Shown: positions 28,150 to 36,582, numbered from the stretch's first letter. The stretch is DNA of 58,592 nt from Candidatus Paracaedimonas acanthamoebae (GCA_017307065.1 JAFKGL010000019.1:1-58592); one strand, 5' to 3'. The notes: generated by a model from the sequence alone, not told the origin. Numbers and translations: made by a program.

Positions 28150-28749
28150 ATGACTGAAAAAAAAAATACACATGGAGGCGCGAGAAAAGGCGCAGGACGT
28201 AAAATGGGATCAGGAAGATTTGGCGAGCCGACACAAGTCATACGAATTCCTGTAAGTAAAATTGGAGAAATCAAAGACATGCTATTGAAATTTCCGAAAA
28301 AGCTAAAACCTGAGGTTGGTGGAACGAAAGCCAGTGCTATATGGAATGCCTCAGCATCTAGTTCTCAGCCTTTGACATTATTTAATACGCGTGTAGCCGC
28401 AGGTGCGCCATCCCCTGCAGAAGATTTTAGTGATGGGCAATTAGATCTTAACGACCATCTTTTAAAGAATCCCCAAAGTACGTTTTTTGTGCGTGTCAGT
28501 GGAGATTCTATGATTAATGCGGGAATTCATCCCGAAGATTTATTGATTGTTGATCGGTCGATACGTCCAGCTCAAGGCCGGGTTGTGATTGCCGTTGTGA
28601 ATGGTGAATTAACAGTAAAGCGTCTTTTTAAAGAAAATAATAAAGTATTCTTGATGCCTGAAAATCCAAATTATCCAGCTATTGAAATCACAGAAGAAAT
28701 GGATTTCATGATCTGGGGCGTCGTCACAAACGTTATTCATACTGTTTAG
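28150..28749 (+). CDS. UmuD-like self-cleaving S24 peptidase with a basic N-terminal extension
   Basis: 199 residues. Residues ~80-199 follow UmuD closely: AAGAPSPAEDF (Ala84-Gly85 in the place of the Cys-Gly cleavage site of E. coli UmuD), LDLNDHLLKNP, FVRVSGDSM (nucleophile Ser120), LLIVDRSI, and NGELTVKRL (general base Lys157). The N-terminal ~60 residues begin with GGARKGAGRKMGSGR, a glycine/arginine motif that may bind DNA, in place of UmuD's short arm. No umuC (DNA polymerase V) gene is adjacent. It could be a UmuD acting in trans or a LexA-like regulator. RecA would trigger cleavage. AAGGAGAGGAG precedes the start. Confidence 0.8.
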   Translation: MTEKKNTHGGARKGAGRKMGSGRFGEPTQVIRIPVSKIGEIKDMLLKFPKKLKPEVGGTKASAIWNASASSSQPLTLFNTRVAAGAPSPAEDFSDGQLDLNDHLLKNPQSTFFVRVSGDSMINAGIHPEDLLIVDRSIRPAQGRVVIAVVNGELTVKRLFKENNKVFLMPENPNYPAIEITEEMDFMIWGVVTNVIHTV

Positions 28750-28843
28750 CTTAAATAAAACAAAAGTAGAATGTTTGAGATGAAAAAGAAAACTTAAGCT
28801 CGTCATCTTAAATGTAAAAACAATTTTATTTTAGCATGGATCT

Positions 28844-28861
28844 CCGGGCCCTTGGGCCTGG
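28844..28861. repeat. GC-rich REP-like palindrome
   Basis: CCGGGCCC-TT-GGGCCTGG folds into a compact hairpin within AT-rich surroundings. The flanking ATGGATCT...GGAT resembles the palindromic repeats scattered through many alphaproteobacterial genomes. It may also act as terminator of the UmuD-like gene (95 bp upstream). Only one copy is seen in this window. Confidence 0.4.
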
Positions 28862-29010
28862 GATTTTCAAAACTTCTAACCTTGATTAAATTAAGAATTA
28901 TCTATTTATTCTTTAAAAAAAGTACCAATCACCTCAGTTGAAGATGAGAAGAAAAAACTAACTCTAAAGAATTTAATTCCATTCTTTAAGGAGTCTGGTA
29001 TAAGACCCTT

Positions 29011-29253
29011 ATGCTAAAATCATTAACACTAATGTTTTTATTAGGCTTAATAAAATGTTATAGGCTTGGAATTTCGCCTTTCTTACCAAGTCGGTGCCGA
29101 TTTATACCCTCTTGTTCAGAGTATGCTTATTCTGCATTGCAAGAATATGGCATTTTTCAAGGGTTAAAGTTAACGGTAAAACGTCTTTTGCGCTGTCATC
29201 CCTGGGGGGCGGCTGGCTTAGACCCACTTCCACCAAAAAGGCTAAAGGAGTAA
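29011..29253 (+). CDS. yidD: Membrane protein insertion efficiency factor YidD
   Basis: 80 residues. It begins with a membrane-proximal hydrophobic stretch (LMFLLGLIKCYRLGISPFL), then the family core PSRCRFIPSCSEYAYSALQEYG, and RLLRCHPWGAAGLDPLP. All three conserved cysteines of the family are present. YidD assists insertion of proteins by YidC and the Sec machinery. yidC follows after 2 bp, the normal arrangement, and rpmH-rnpA are not upstream here. Confidence 0.95.
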   Translation: MLKSLTLMFLLGLIKCYRLGISPFLPSRCRFIPSCSEYAYSALQEYGIFQGLKLTVKRLLRCHPWGAAGLDPLPPKRLKE

Positions 29254-29255
29254 AA

Positions 29256-30965
29256 ATGGATAACCAAGATAAACGTAATCTTTACCTTATGGTAATTGTC
29301 ACAACAGTTGTGCTGTTTGGATGGAGTTATTTTTTTGAAAAACCTCGTCAAGTTGAGCGTCAACAAGTACAAACAACGACTGTGAGTTCTCAGACGAACA
29401 TACCTTCTATTGAATCTGCAAAGCCTTTAGTGCGGGAAGAAGCTCTTAAGCAAACTAAGCGTATTTTGGTGGAAACACCTACATTAAAAGGGTCTCTTAA
29501 TCTTCAAGGATTAAAACTTGATGACGTCACTTTAAAAAATTATCGTGAGACACCTGAAGAGGAAAGTTCTCAAGTTTCACTTTTTAATCCTATGGGATCA
29601 AAAGCTCCTTACTATGGAGAATTCGGATGGGTCAGCGATAAGAAAACCGTCAAATTGCCTGATGCTGATACTATTTGGATAGCGAATCAAACTCTTTTGA
29701 CGCCGGAACAACCTGTAAAACTTCATTGGGACAATGGGGAAGGTCTTCGTTTTGAAATAGATATTACAGTTGATAAGAATTATCTTTTTTCGATTACTCA
29801 GCGTGTTTTTAACCACATGAAAGACCCGATTGTTATTCAACCATATGGTCTTATTTCGCGCCATGGTTTGCCCCAAACTTCTGGTTTTATGATCCTTCAT
29901 GAAGGTCCTCTCGGATATCTAAATAACAAACTTCAAGAGATTGAATATAAGGATTTAACGAAAGGTGATCAGAGCCAATTAAGTCAAGGTGGCTGGCTTG
30001 GTTTCACAGATAAGTATTGGTTAGCTGCTTTTATTCCTGATCAAGTTCAAGAAGTTAAGGCCAGTTTCCGACAGGTGGGGCAAGTCTCCCAAGAACGCTA
30101 TCAAGTCGATTTCTTGATGACGACTTCGGTGCTCCAGCCAGGGACGACTCAAGAAACGAAGAGTTCTTTATTTGTGGGCGCCAAAATTTTAGATTTATTA
30201 GATAGCTACGAAAACACATTAAATGTGAAGCATTTTGATTTGGCTGTTGATTTTGGATGGTTTTATTTCTTAACAAAACCCATTTTTCATATTTTAACAT
30301 TTGCTCATCAATGGTTAGGAAATTTTGGTCTTGCCATCATGCTTTTGACTGTTTTGCTTAAGTTGCTGATGTTTCCTTTGGCCAATAAATCTTATCGCTC
30401 GATGGCTCAGATGAAGAGATTAACGCCACAAATTACACGTCTTCGCGAGAAATATGGCGATGATAAATTGCGGGTAAATCAAGAAATGATGGCTCTTTAT
30501 AAGAAGGAAAAAGTAAATCCTATGGCCGGTTGTTTGCCAATGATTGTGCAAATTCCAGTCTTTTTTGCCCTCTATAAAGTTCTATTTGTGAGTATAGAGA
30601 TGCGTCAGGCGCCATTTTATGGATGGATTCATGATCTTTCTGCGCCAGACCCAACGAGCCTTTTTAATCTTTTTGGGCTTCTTCCGTGGTCACTGCCGAG
30701 TTATTTGATGATTGGTCTATGGCCATTATTGATGGGGCTTTCTATGTTTGTACAGCAAAAGCTAAATCCTCCACCCTCTGATCCAGCTCAAGCAAAGGTA
30801 TTTATGATCATGCCTGTAATGTTTACTTTTATGTTGGCTCAATTCCCGGCTGGTTTGGTGATTTATTGGACGTGGAGCAATCTACTTACAATTTTGCAGC
30901 AATGGACCATGATGACGCTTCATGATAAAGATGAGAAGAATAAAGTTCTCATTAAAAAAAAGTAA
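29256..30965 (+). CDS. yidC: Membrane protein insertase YidC
   Basis: 569 residues from ATG at 29256. A longer frame reaching 29094 is rejected because it would overlap yidD; AAGGAG sits 5 nt before this ATG. N-terminal anchor (NLYLMVIVTTVVLFGWSYFF), a large periplasmic beta domain (~residues 50-330), then five C-terminal helices containing WLGNFGLAIMLLTVLLKLLMF, the cytoplasmic MAQMKRLTPQITRLREKYG, and NPMAGCLPMIVQIPVFFALY. It inserts and folds inner-membrane proteins. The full Gram-negative form is present. Confidence 0.97.
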   Translation: MDNQDKRNLYLMVIVTTVVLFGWSYFFEKPRQVERQQVQTTTVSSQTNIPSIESAKPLVREEALKQTKRILVETPTLKGSLNLQGLKLDDVTLKNYRETPEEESSQVSLFNPMGSKAPYYGEFGWVSDKKTVKLPDADTIWIANQTLLTPEQPVKLHWDNGEGLRFEIDITVDKNYLFSITQRVFNHMKDPIVIQPYGLISRHGLPQTSGFMILHEGPLGYLNNKLQEIEYKDLTKGDQSQLSQGGWLGFTDKYWLAAFIPDQVQEVKASFRQVGQVSQERYQVDFLMTTSVLQPGTTQETKSSLFVGAKILDLLDSYENTLNVKHFDLAVDFGWFYFLTKPIFHILTFAHQWLGNFGLAIMLLTVLLKLLMFPLANKSYRSMAQMKRLTPQITRLREKYGDDKLRVNQEMMALYKKEKVNPMAGCLPMIVQIPVFFALYKVLFVSIEMRQAPFYGWIHDLSAPDPTSLFNLFGLLPWSLPSYLMIGLWPLLMGLSMFVQQKLNPPPSDPAQAKVFMIMPVMFTFMLAQFPAGLVIYWTWSNLLTILQQWTMMTLHDKDEKNKVLIKKK

Positions 30966-30977
30966 AAGCGTACTTTA

Positions 30978-31607
30978 ATGGCTGAAAATTCAGAAAAAGA
31001 TGGGAAATTTCTCGCCAGATTATTTGGCGCAGAAGTTCAATTTATGCGAGGGGTCAATCGACTTGAAGATTTACTCCCTCTTTCTCTACCTGAAATCGCT
31101 TTTGCAGGACGTTCAAATGTCGGTAAATCAAGCTTAATTAATGCTGTTCTTGGGCGTCGAGATGTTGCAAGAACTTCAAACACCCCTGGCCGGACTCAAG
31201 AGGTTAATTTCTTTGATTTAGCAAAAACTCTGATCCTTGTTGATCTTCCCGGATATGGCTACGCTCGGGAGAGTAAAAGTAAAATTAAAGCCTGGAATGA
31301 ATTAATACGTCTTTATTTAAGAGGACGTGCAAGCTTAAAACGTGTATTTTTGCTGATTGATAGTCGTCATGGACTTAAGGCCAATGACCAAGAAATTATG
31401 GAGATGCTTGATGAAGCTGCTGTTTCCTATCAACTTGTTTTGACAAAGTGCGATAAACTAAAATCGTTAGAAGTCGAAAGAGTTTTAAAACTTACGTCTC
31501 AAGAAGCTGTTAAACATGCTGCCGCATTTTCAGAAGTCTTGACGACAAGCTCTGTTGATAAAAAAGGGATAGAAACTCTTCGTGCTTCAATAGCTCAATT
31601 CGCATAG
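30978..31607 (+). CDS. engB: Ribosome biogenesis GTPase EngB (YsxC/YihA)
   Basis: 209 residues. The G1 loop is GRSNVGKSSLINAVLGR, G2 TSNTPGRTQEVNFF, G3 VDLPGYGYA, G4 LTKCDK, and a G5-like TTSSVDKKGI. EngB is a circularly regular Era-like GTPase required for 50S subunit maturation. It follows yidC by 12 bp and completes the yidD-yidC-engB operon seen in many alphaproteobacteria. Confidence 0.96.
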   Translation: MAENSEKDGKFLARLFGAEVQFMRGVNRLEDLLPLSLPEIAFAGRSNVGKSSLINAVLGRRDVARTSNTPGRTQEVNFFDLAKTLILVDLPGYGYARESKSKIKAWNELIRLYLRGRASLKRVFLLIDSRHGLKANDQEIMEMLDEAAVSYQLVLTKCDKLKSLEVERVLKLTSQEAVKHAAAFSEVLTTSSVDKKGIETLRASIAQFA

Positions 31608-31686
31608 ATATTCCGTTGAGCTTGTTTCTTGCAATTCTAAAAAATTTTACGCATTTTGAGAGCATATTCAATAAAAAAGGTTCATC

Positions 31687-32226
31687 ATGAGATATCTTTA
31701 TGTCTATAGCCTAATCTTTAGTTTTTTTGTGTCTAACTCTGACCTTTTTGCTGAAAAAAAAGCGAATAATGTTGAAGAGATAGGGTCATTTGAGGATTGG
31801 AAAGCTTATGTGACTTTTGAGCAAAAGAAGAAAGTCTGTTACATGATAAGCCTTCCCAAAAAACAAGAAGGGGATTTTAAGAAACGGGGAAAAGTATACG
31901 CGATGATTACGCATAGGCCTTCTCTTAAAAGTTTTAATGTCGTCAGTTTTCATGCTGGCTATAAATTCCCCAAGAATTCTAAAGTGACCCTCTCAGTCCA
32001 GGTTGGGAAACATAAAAAAGAATTCGACCTTTTTACTGATAACGAAACAGCATGGGCGATCTCTGATTCTGATGATCAAGAGATTACACGGCGCCTTACA
32101 AAAGTAGGAGAAAGCTTAATCGTTGAAGGAATTTCTTCAAAAGGCACCAAGACAAAAGATACCTATTCTTTAAAAGGTTCTATGCAAGCATATAAGGCGA
32201 TTTGTAAAGCTTGTGAGGTTAAATAA
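31687..32226 (+). CDS. Invasion-associated locus B (IalB) family protein
   Basis: 179 residues. The signal peptide MRYLYVYSLIFSFFVSNSDLFA is followed by FEDWKAYVTFEQKKKVCYMIS, KVYAMITHRPSLKSFNVVS, VGKHKKEFDLFTDNETAW, IVEGISSKGTKTKDTYSL and CKACEVK. This order matches the IalB domain first described in Bartonella, where it aids entry into erythrocytes. The family is also widespread in free-living alphaproteobacteria, so an invasion role is not implied. The mature protein should be periplasmic or outer-membrane associated. Confidence 0.82.
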   Translation: MRYLYVYSLIFSFFVSNSDLFAEKKANNVEEIGSFEDWKAYVTFEQKKKVCYMISLPKKQEGDFKKRGKVYAMITHRPSLKSFNVVSFHAGYKFPKNSKVTLSVQVGKHKKEFDLFTDNETAWAISDSDDQEITRRLTKVGESLIVEGISSKGTKTKDTYSLKGSMQAYKAICKACEVK

Positions 32227-32297
32227 TTCGTAGAATCTGCATTTATATATTCTTATTTCTACTTCATAAAATTTTAATTTTTAGCTGTTAATATTAA

Positions 32298-32510
32298 AAT
32301 GTAGATTCTTCTGGTGAGGGCTTAGGGAAGCTTCACGGAAGTATTTCAAAGGTATCTAAAAATGATACGTCAACAATTTCTTTCCAAATGGATGTAAGCG
32401 AAGGTTCTTTTGGCGGAAGTGCAAGAGTTATTTACCCATTATCTGTGCTAACAACTAAGGGGAAAGAAATTTTGGAAACTCACTCAACAGAAAATAGGCA
32501 TAAAGAATAA
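32298..32510 (+). pseudogene. Remnant coding frame, 5' end missing
   Basis: An open frame of 70 codons begins right after a TAA, has no start codon near its left end and closes with TAA at 32510. Its product reads like a real protein: GKLHGSISKVSK, STISFQMDVSEGSFGGSARV, IYPLSVLTTKGKEILETHS. The only ATG is internal (FQMDV). I take it for the 3' part of a decayed gene of unknown family. It lies between the IalB-like gene and a convergent lipoprotein gene. Confidence 0.4.
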
Positions 32511-32542
32511 TTTTAAAAGGGCTTTATATATTTATAAAGCCC
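32511..32542 (-). terminator. Intrinsic terminator of the 32576 lipoprotein gene
   Basis: A perfect 10-bp stem (GGGCTTTATA and TATAAAGCCC, 4-nt loop, 32519-32542) is followed on the minus strand by TTTTAAAA. It begins 34 bp after the stop codon of the minus-strand lipoprotein. Confidence 0.75.
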
Positions 32543-32575
32543 CCCTCCCTAAATCTGTTCGGTAACTCATTTATT

Positions 32576-33085
32576 TTAATCAACAAACCTTGATAATCGA
32601 GTTTTTAGTTCTGATGAGGTTTTAAGGCCTTCAAGTGGATTTGACGTGCACCAAGGATTAATATCTGGGATTTCATTGACGATACGCCATACTTGATAAG
32701 AATCAAGGCAAGCAATCCCTTGAGCCGATAATACGTTATTATCTGAGCCAATAGTTTGCTTGTATTTAAAACAAGGCGTATTTTTTTCTTCATGAGAGGC
32801 GAGGAGCTCAAAAGAGCCCCTAAAAGAGGAAGAAATGCTTTCCCACGCATACGGACGATTAAGGATTCCTTTTTTTAAGATGTTTTGGGCATTATAAGCA
32901 GCGATGATCCGGTCTTCTATCGGAAGTTGTCTTGCTATAATAGATCCTCTATAGGTTTCATAAAGGATGGAAGATGGAAGAGGGGCTTGGGGAGCCTCAT
33001 AACAATCTCTAGGGCAAGAAGTTTTTTGAGAAGAAGTGCATCCTATAAGCTGAAGAGAGAAAAGAAGGAGGGATATCACTTTCAT
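32576..33085 (-). CDS. Lipoprotein with a 17-kDa-surface-antigen-like C-terminal region
   Basis: 169 residues. MKVISLLLFSLQLIGC is a lipoprotein signal peptide with lipobox L-I-G-C. The mature part has a short linker, then a region with SSSFRGSFELLASHEE, CFKYKQTIGS, GIACLDSYQVWRIVNE. The pattern of C-x-x-Y-x-x-T-I...G-x-A-C...W-x-I is that of the C-terminal domain of rickettsial 17-kDa surface antigens. The glycine-zipper part of those antigens is absent. It is likely anchored in the outer membrane. The family link is moderate. Confidence 0.6.
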   Translation of the reverse strand: MKVISLLLFSLQLIGCTSSQKTSCPRDCYEAPQAPLPSSILYETYRGSIIARQLPIEDRIIAAYNAQNILKKGILNRPYAWESISSSFRGSFELLASHEEKNTPCFKYKQTIGSDNNVLSAQGIACLDSYQVWRIVNEIPDINPWCTSNPLEGLKTSSELKTRLSRFVD

Positions 33086-33244
33086 TAATAAAGAGCCTAT
33101 CTTAAGATTTTATGATTCTTTAATAAGCATAAAATTCTTTAATTAATGGAAAGTTTAAAAAATTTTTTTATTTTTAATGAAGAGAAATTCTGAACCAAAT
33201 TTCATAATCAAATGTCTTAGATTATTTTTAAATTGTCATTCATT

Positions 33245-33709
33245 TTATTTGGATTTTTTCTTCACTTTTTGTGAAGAAACTTTACATATGGTAAAGTAAA
33301 AATGATTGGTACCTAACTGTTTTTCAGTATCCCATTGATAAATTTCTAAATCAACTATATTAGAGTTTGATTTTTTCTCTTCTTTTCTTTGGAAGATGGC
33401 AATATCTGGTGAGATAGTTTGTAGCAAAAATTGTTTAAAGGCATCCTCATCCTCGGGGGATTTAGACAAGCGATATTTTCCATGGTCGTGAATAACGGTG
33501 CTACTGTCGTTCTCTTTATCAAAAAACATTGATGCAACTTGCTCTGAAGTTAAATTTAGGAAGTTTGGAGGACGTTTAAGTTTTAAAGTACGAGGGCTAT
33601 AGGGAGATTTATAATCTTCTTGATATTCTTGACTTGCAAACGAAGAAGAAAAGCTAAAAAAAGTAATAAATATAAAATATTTTAAGGACTTAAACATAAA
33701 TTTATTCAT
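33245..33709 (-). CDS. Small secreted protein, unknown, with an SPRTL motif
   Basis: 154 residues. Signal peptide MNKFMFKSLKYFIFITFFSF, cleavage near SFA-S. The mature protein starts with a tyrosine-rich stretch and YSPRTLKLKRPP (SPRTL at 38-42), a KEN triplet at 65-67 (FFDKENDSS) and a lysine-rich tail. There is no recognised family. The SPRTL string recurs at the same distance from the signal peptide in the large secreted protein at 34093, across the tRNA-Pro gene. A short intergenic gap precedes it with a weak ribosome site. Confidence 0.6.
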   Translation of the reverse strand: MNKFMFKSLKYFIFITFFSFSSSFASQEYQEDYKSPYSPRTLKLKRPPNFLNLTSEQVASMFFDKENDSSTVIHDHGKYRLSKSPEDEDAFKQFLLQTISPDIAIFQRKEEKKSNSNIVDLEIYQWDTEKQLGTNHFYFTICKVSSQKVKKKSK

Positions 33710-33851
33710 TATGGAATTATTGCGTTTTTGATATCGTTACTTTATAGAGAAAAGAAAATTTTTGTCAAATAGAAAATAACAACGAGGTCTTCTTAAATTT
33801 GATGGTTTTTTCGTTGCTGTATGGCTCTAAATCGTGTAACAAGGAGCAGTT

Positions 33852-33928
33852 CGGGGCGTAGCGCAGCCTGGTAGCGCGCCTGCTTTGGGAGCAGGATGCC
33901 GGGGGTTCAAATCCCTCCGCCCCGACCA
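33852..33928 (+). tRNA. tRNA-Pro(TGG)
   Basis: 77 nt with all arms: acceptor CGGGGCG/CGCCCCG, anticodon stem-loop CCTGC-TTTGGGA-GCAGG (anticodon TGG), T-arm GGGGG-TTCAAAT-CCCTC, discriminator A and encoded CCA. Confidence 0.97.
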
Positions 33929-34092
33929 TTTCTAAAAAATTCCTTTTTTATTCCTTCGATTCATAAAGACGATTCAAAATAAAAATGACTTTAACTGTTT
34001 GATATTTCCGCGCTAATTTTATGTTAAATTAATATTTAATAAATACTTTTAAATTATATTATTTAAATATTTATATATTTTAGGTGAATTAA

Positions 34093-36273
34093 ATGAGTAA
34101 TTATAATTTATTGACAGTATTTTTTGTAAAATTGTTAATAACAACTTCTTTATTTTCTAGTGACGTTTCGATGGAATATACATGTGATCCTTCAGCATCT
34201 GATGCCGGGAAAAATGTGCCTAGTCCCAGGACTCTCGTAGCGTCTAACTCTTATGAAGAATATTTACCTCCTCTCGATTTGCGAAAAGAAATAGGTTTTC
34301 TAAGGAGGCCTGATGATGAGCGAGAGCCTAGACGAGGAATAGTTAGAGATATTCCTGCTATTAGAAGTTTAGAACTTATTAATTTACAGGCTTATCATCA
34401 GATTCAGTTAAAACCCGAGCGAGATGTTACTGAATTAGATAATAGCTTTATGCCATTTCCTATAGTTAATTGCGACACAACTAAAGAAAAATACCTTTAT
34501 GAACAACAAGAAAAACGGAATAAATTTTATAGTGAGGATGTCAATAAGAGAGAAAGTTTTAAACCTCTTTCTCATCCTAATATTTTAGAAAAAGGTGAGT
34601 TTGATATTATTAAAGGACCGCGTAGGGATCCTGAAGAATGGGTTTTATCTTCAATAATCGAATTGAAGATTTTGATTTCACGCATGGAATCTTGGATTTC
34701 TCGAGTAAAAGAAGAAAAAGAGATTAAAGAAAAAATTCTTGCAGAATATGAAGAGGGCAAAAAGAAAAATAAATCTTTAGGGATATGGAGTTATGAGGCT
34801 TGGAAAAATTGGCACGACAATTATGGTTTTGATGGTGGGCGCTATCGTTCTTTATATCAAAAATATGCTTTTGAAATTTTTCTAAGGAAAGAGAAAGATC
34901 AACAAGATCCTCTAGAAATAATTCAACAAGAAGATGGTACTTTTGAAAAATTGAGAACTAACCTGAAAAATTTAATGAGCGTATATCAAGGGGGAGAAAT
35001 TATTGTATATGAGAAAAATAAGAAAATTAAGAAAGTAGTTCCAGGTCTTCTTAAAGAATACCATTCTTATCATAAACAAATACAAGAACTTGATCTAAAA
35101 TTAATCAAAGTAGGTTTATTGACTTCTGCAGAAATTGTACAGGATTCTACTATTAAAGATCCCTCTAAACAAGTTTCATTACCATCCGTTTTCTATGTGA
35201 TGGGGCAAAAATCAGGCAGATGGCTGGTGCAAGAATTAGGAGGATGGATAGAACAAGACTCAACCAAATGGCTGGAACAAGAATCAGGAGAATGGAGAGA
35301 AGGGGCCTCAAGCGAATGGATGGCTCAAGAAGTCATGCCATTTGATATGGCAAAAGTGTATGAATTTATTAAAGAATCCTATAAAAAATTTGAGGAAAGA
35401 ATATTCATTATCGGTCTTGGTCAAAAACAGATGTCTGTTTTACAAGATGATTTATTACTTAAATTTCCAACTTTTTTCGTAAACTTTGGACCTGTTAGAA
35501 AAACAACAGTGACTTGGGGGCTATCCTTAAAACCTATGGATATTTTAACCTTGATGAAAGAAAAAGATGCATCTGAACAAGATCTTTCCAGCACTATTGG
35601 TCTCAGTCAAATAGAATTAGATGCCCTAAAAGAGCAGTATGAGAGTAAGGCTGAAGAAGTAAAAAGAGAGTTTAAGACACCTGATCTTTCTTTTGAAAAT
35701 TTAAGAAAAATATTAGAAAAAAGACAGGAAAATCAAGAATCTATAGAAGGTAAAGAGGGTTTTGGTTTTTTTGGCATGGAAGAAGATGAGGAATTATTTT
35801 CTTCTGAAGAAGAACAAAAAACTTATTTAGAGTTTTTGCAATCTGAGGAGCCACAAAAGCCTAATGCTGATCTTTTTATTAGCTTTATGAATCTTAGAGA
35901 GAAAAAATCTCAACAACAAAAAGCCCATAATGAGTTGATAAAATCCTTAGTTCAACTAAGAAAAGAGCATATGAAGGAGAGTATACAAGCTCAGTTTCAA
36001 TCAACGCTTCAAGAGCTTCCTTCTGAGGGGCTGCAGAGAATAAAAGTAGTCGTGAATGACGATATGCTTAAAAAATGGACTCTACAAGAAGTGTTTTCAA
36101 TTTTACAAGAGGTCTATAAGCCAGATCAATATGTGAATCCTTCCATTGATTGGGAAATTATCTCTTCTCGGAATGAAATAATGCTTTGTTTAGGATTAGA
36201 AAAACAATTAATAGATATTCCTTTAGAGGAAAAGGGAGAGATTTCCAATGTTAGAGATATTTTTCAAGATTAG
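34093..36273 (+). CDS. Large secreted protein of unknown function with octapeptide Trp repeats
   Basis: 726 residues. The signal peptide is MSNYNLLTVFFVKLLITTSL, cleavage near FSS. Near the mature N-terminus is VPSPRTL (44-48), shared with the protein at 33245. The centre is helical and charged (EEKEIKEKILAEYEEGKKK). Residues 376-415 form five tandem 8-residue units, each with Trp at position 2 (RWLVQELG, GWIEQDST, KWLEQESG, EWREGASS, EWMAQEVM). The C-terminal third is acidic and coiled-coil prone. No catalytic motif or family is recognised. It may be an extracellular or host-directed protein; that is inference from the signal peptide and the company it keeps. AGGTG lies upstream of the ATG. 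Confidence 0.75.
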   Translation: MSNYNLLTVFFVKLLITTSLFSSDVSMEYTCDPSASDAGKNVPSPRTLVASNSYEEYLPPLDLRKEIGFLRRPDDEREPRRGIVRDIPAIRSLELINLQAYHQIQLKPERDVTELDNSFMPFPIVNCDTTKEKYLYEQQEKRNKFYSEDVNKRESFKPLSHPNILEKGEFDIIKGPRRDPEEWVLSSIIELKILISRMESWISRVKEEKEIKEKILAEYEEGKKKNKSLGIWSYEAWKNWHDNYGFDGGRYRSLYQKYAFEIFLRKEKDQQDPLEIIQQEDGTFEKLRTNLKNLMSVYQGGEIIVYEKNKKIKKVVPGLLKEYHSYHKQIQELDLKLIKVGLLTSAEIVQDSTIKDPSKQVSLPSVFYVMGQKSGRWLVQELGGWIEQDSTKWLEQESGEWREGASSEWMAQEVMPFDMAKVYEFIKESYKKFEERIFIIGLGQKQMSVLQDDLLLKFPTFFVNFGPVRKTTVTWGLSLKPMDILTLMKEKDASEQDLSSTIGLSQIELDALKEQYESKAEEVKREFKTPDLSFENLRKILEKRQENQESIEGKEGFGFFGMEEDEELFSSEEEQKTYLEFLQSEEPQKPNADLFISFMNLREKKSQQQKAHNELIKSLVQLRKEHMKESIQAQFQSTLQELPSEGLQRIKVVVNDDMLKKWTLQEVFSILQEVYKPDQYVNPSIDWEIISSRNEIMLCLGLEKQLIDIPLEEKGEISNVRDIFQD
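35218..35337 (+). repeat. Five tandem 24-bp units encoding Trp octapeptides
   Basis: Five degenerate units in frame with the 34093 gene. Each has TGG as second codon and three carry a Gln-Glu or Gln-Asp pair at positions 5-6 of the octapeptide. The units differ in sequence, so this is an old expansion. Confidence 0.7.
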
Positions 36274-36356
36274 ATGTAAATAAAGATAGTCCTATTGCGG
36301 CAAAGAAAAGAGCTAATTATTTTATTTTAAATGCTTAAAGAGAACAAATAGGGATC

Positions 36357-36381
36357 CTTATTAATCTGGAAGATTAATAAG
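36357..36381. terminator. Hairpin between convergent genes
   Basis: An 11-bp perfect stem (CTTATTAATCT, loop GGA, AGATTAATAAG) lies between the stops of the 34093 gene and the small minus-strand gene at 36409. No long T-run follows on either side. It could end either transcript. Confidence 0.45.
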
Positions 36382-36408
36382 TTCCCGTGGGCTAAAAAAC
36401 AGAATAAA

Positions 36409-36582
36409 TTAATCTAACCGATTGCGCACAAATGAATTAAAAAAACGATTTTCTTTTGTAGTTGTTTGTTGTTGTGCAAGGCTGAGGGCGAGTAACTTTA
36501 ATTTAAGAAGATCAAGCGTTGCTCTTGAGTTAATTATTGAAAGATCTTGCTGTGTTTTTAATAAATTTTTCTCAGTAAACAT
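36409..36582 (-). CDS. Small protein of 57 residues, unknown
   Basis: On the minus strand ATG at 36582 follows a very good ribosome site (CAGGGAGGGAAAA). The product reads MFTEKNLLKTQQDLSIINSR, then a leucine-rich LDLLKLKLLALSLAQQQ and a polar end with NRFFNSFVRNRLD, and stops at 36409. It has no signal peptide. The leucine-rich helix suggests a small helical, perhaps partner-binding, protein. No family is recognised. It lies 80 bp downstream of lolA on the same strand and may be the last gene of the ftsK-lolA transcript. Confidence 0.55.
   Translation of the reverse strand: MFTEKNLLKTQQDLSIINSRATLDLLKLKLLALSLAQQQTTTKENRFFNSFVRNRLD

Noticed and set aside
29094-29255. N-terminal extension of YidC
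   Set aside because: It reads yidD in another frame; YidC homologues start at the ATG at 29256 behind AAGGAG.
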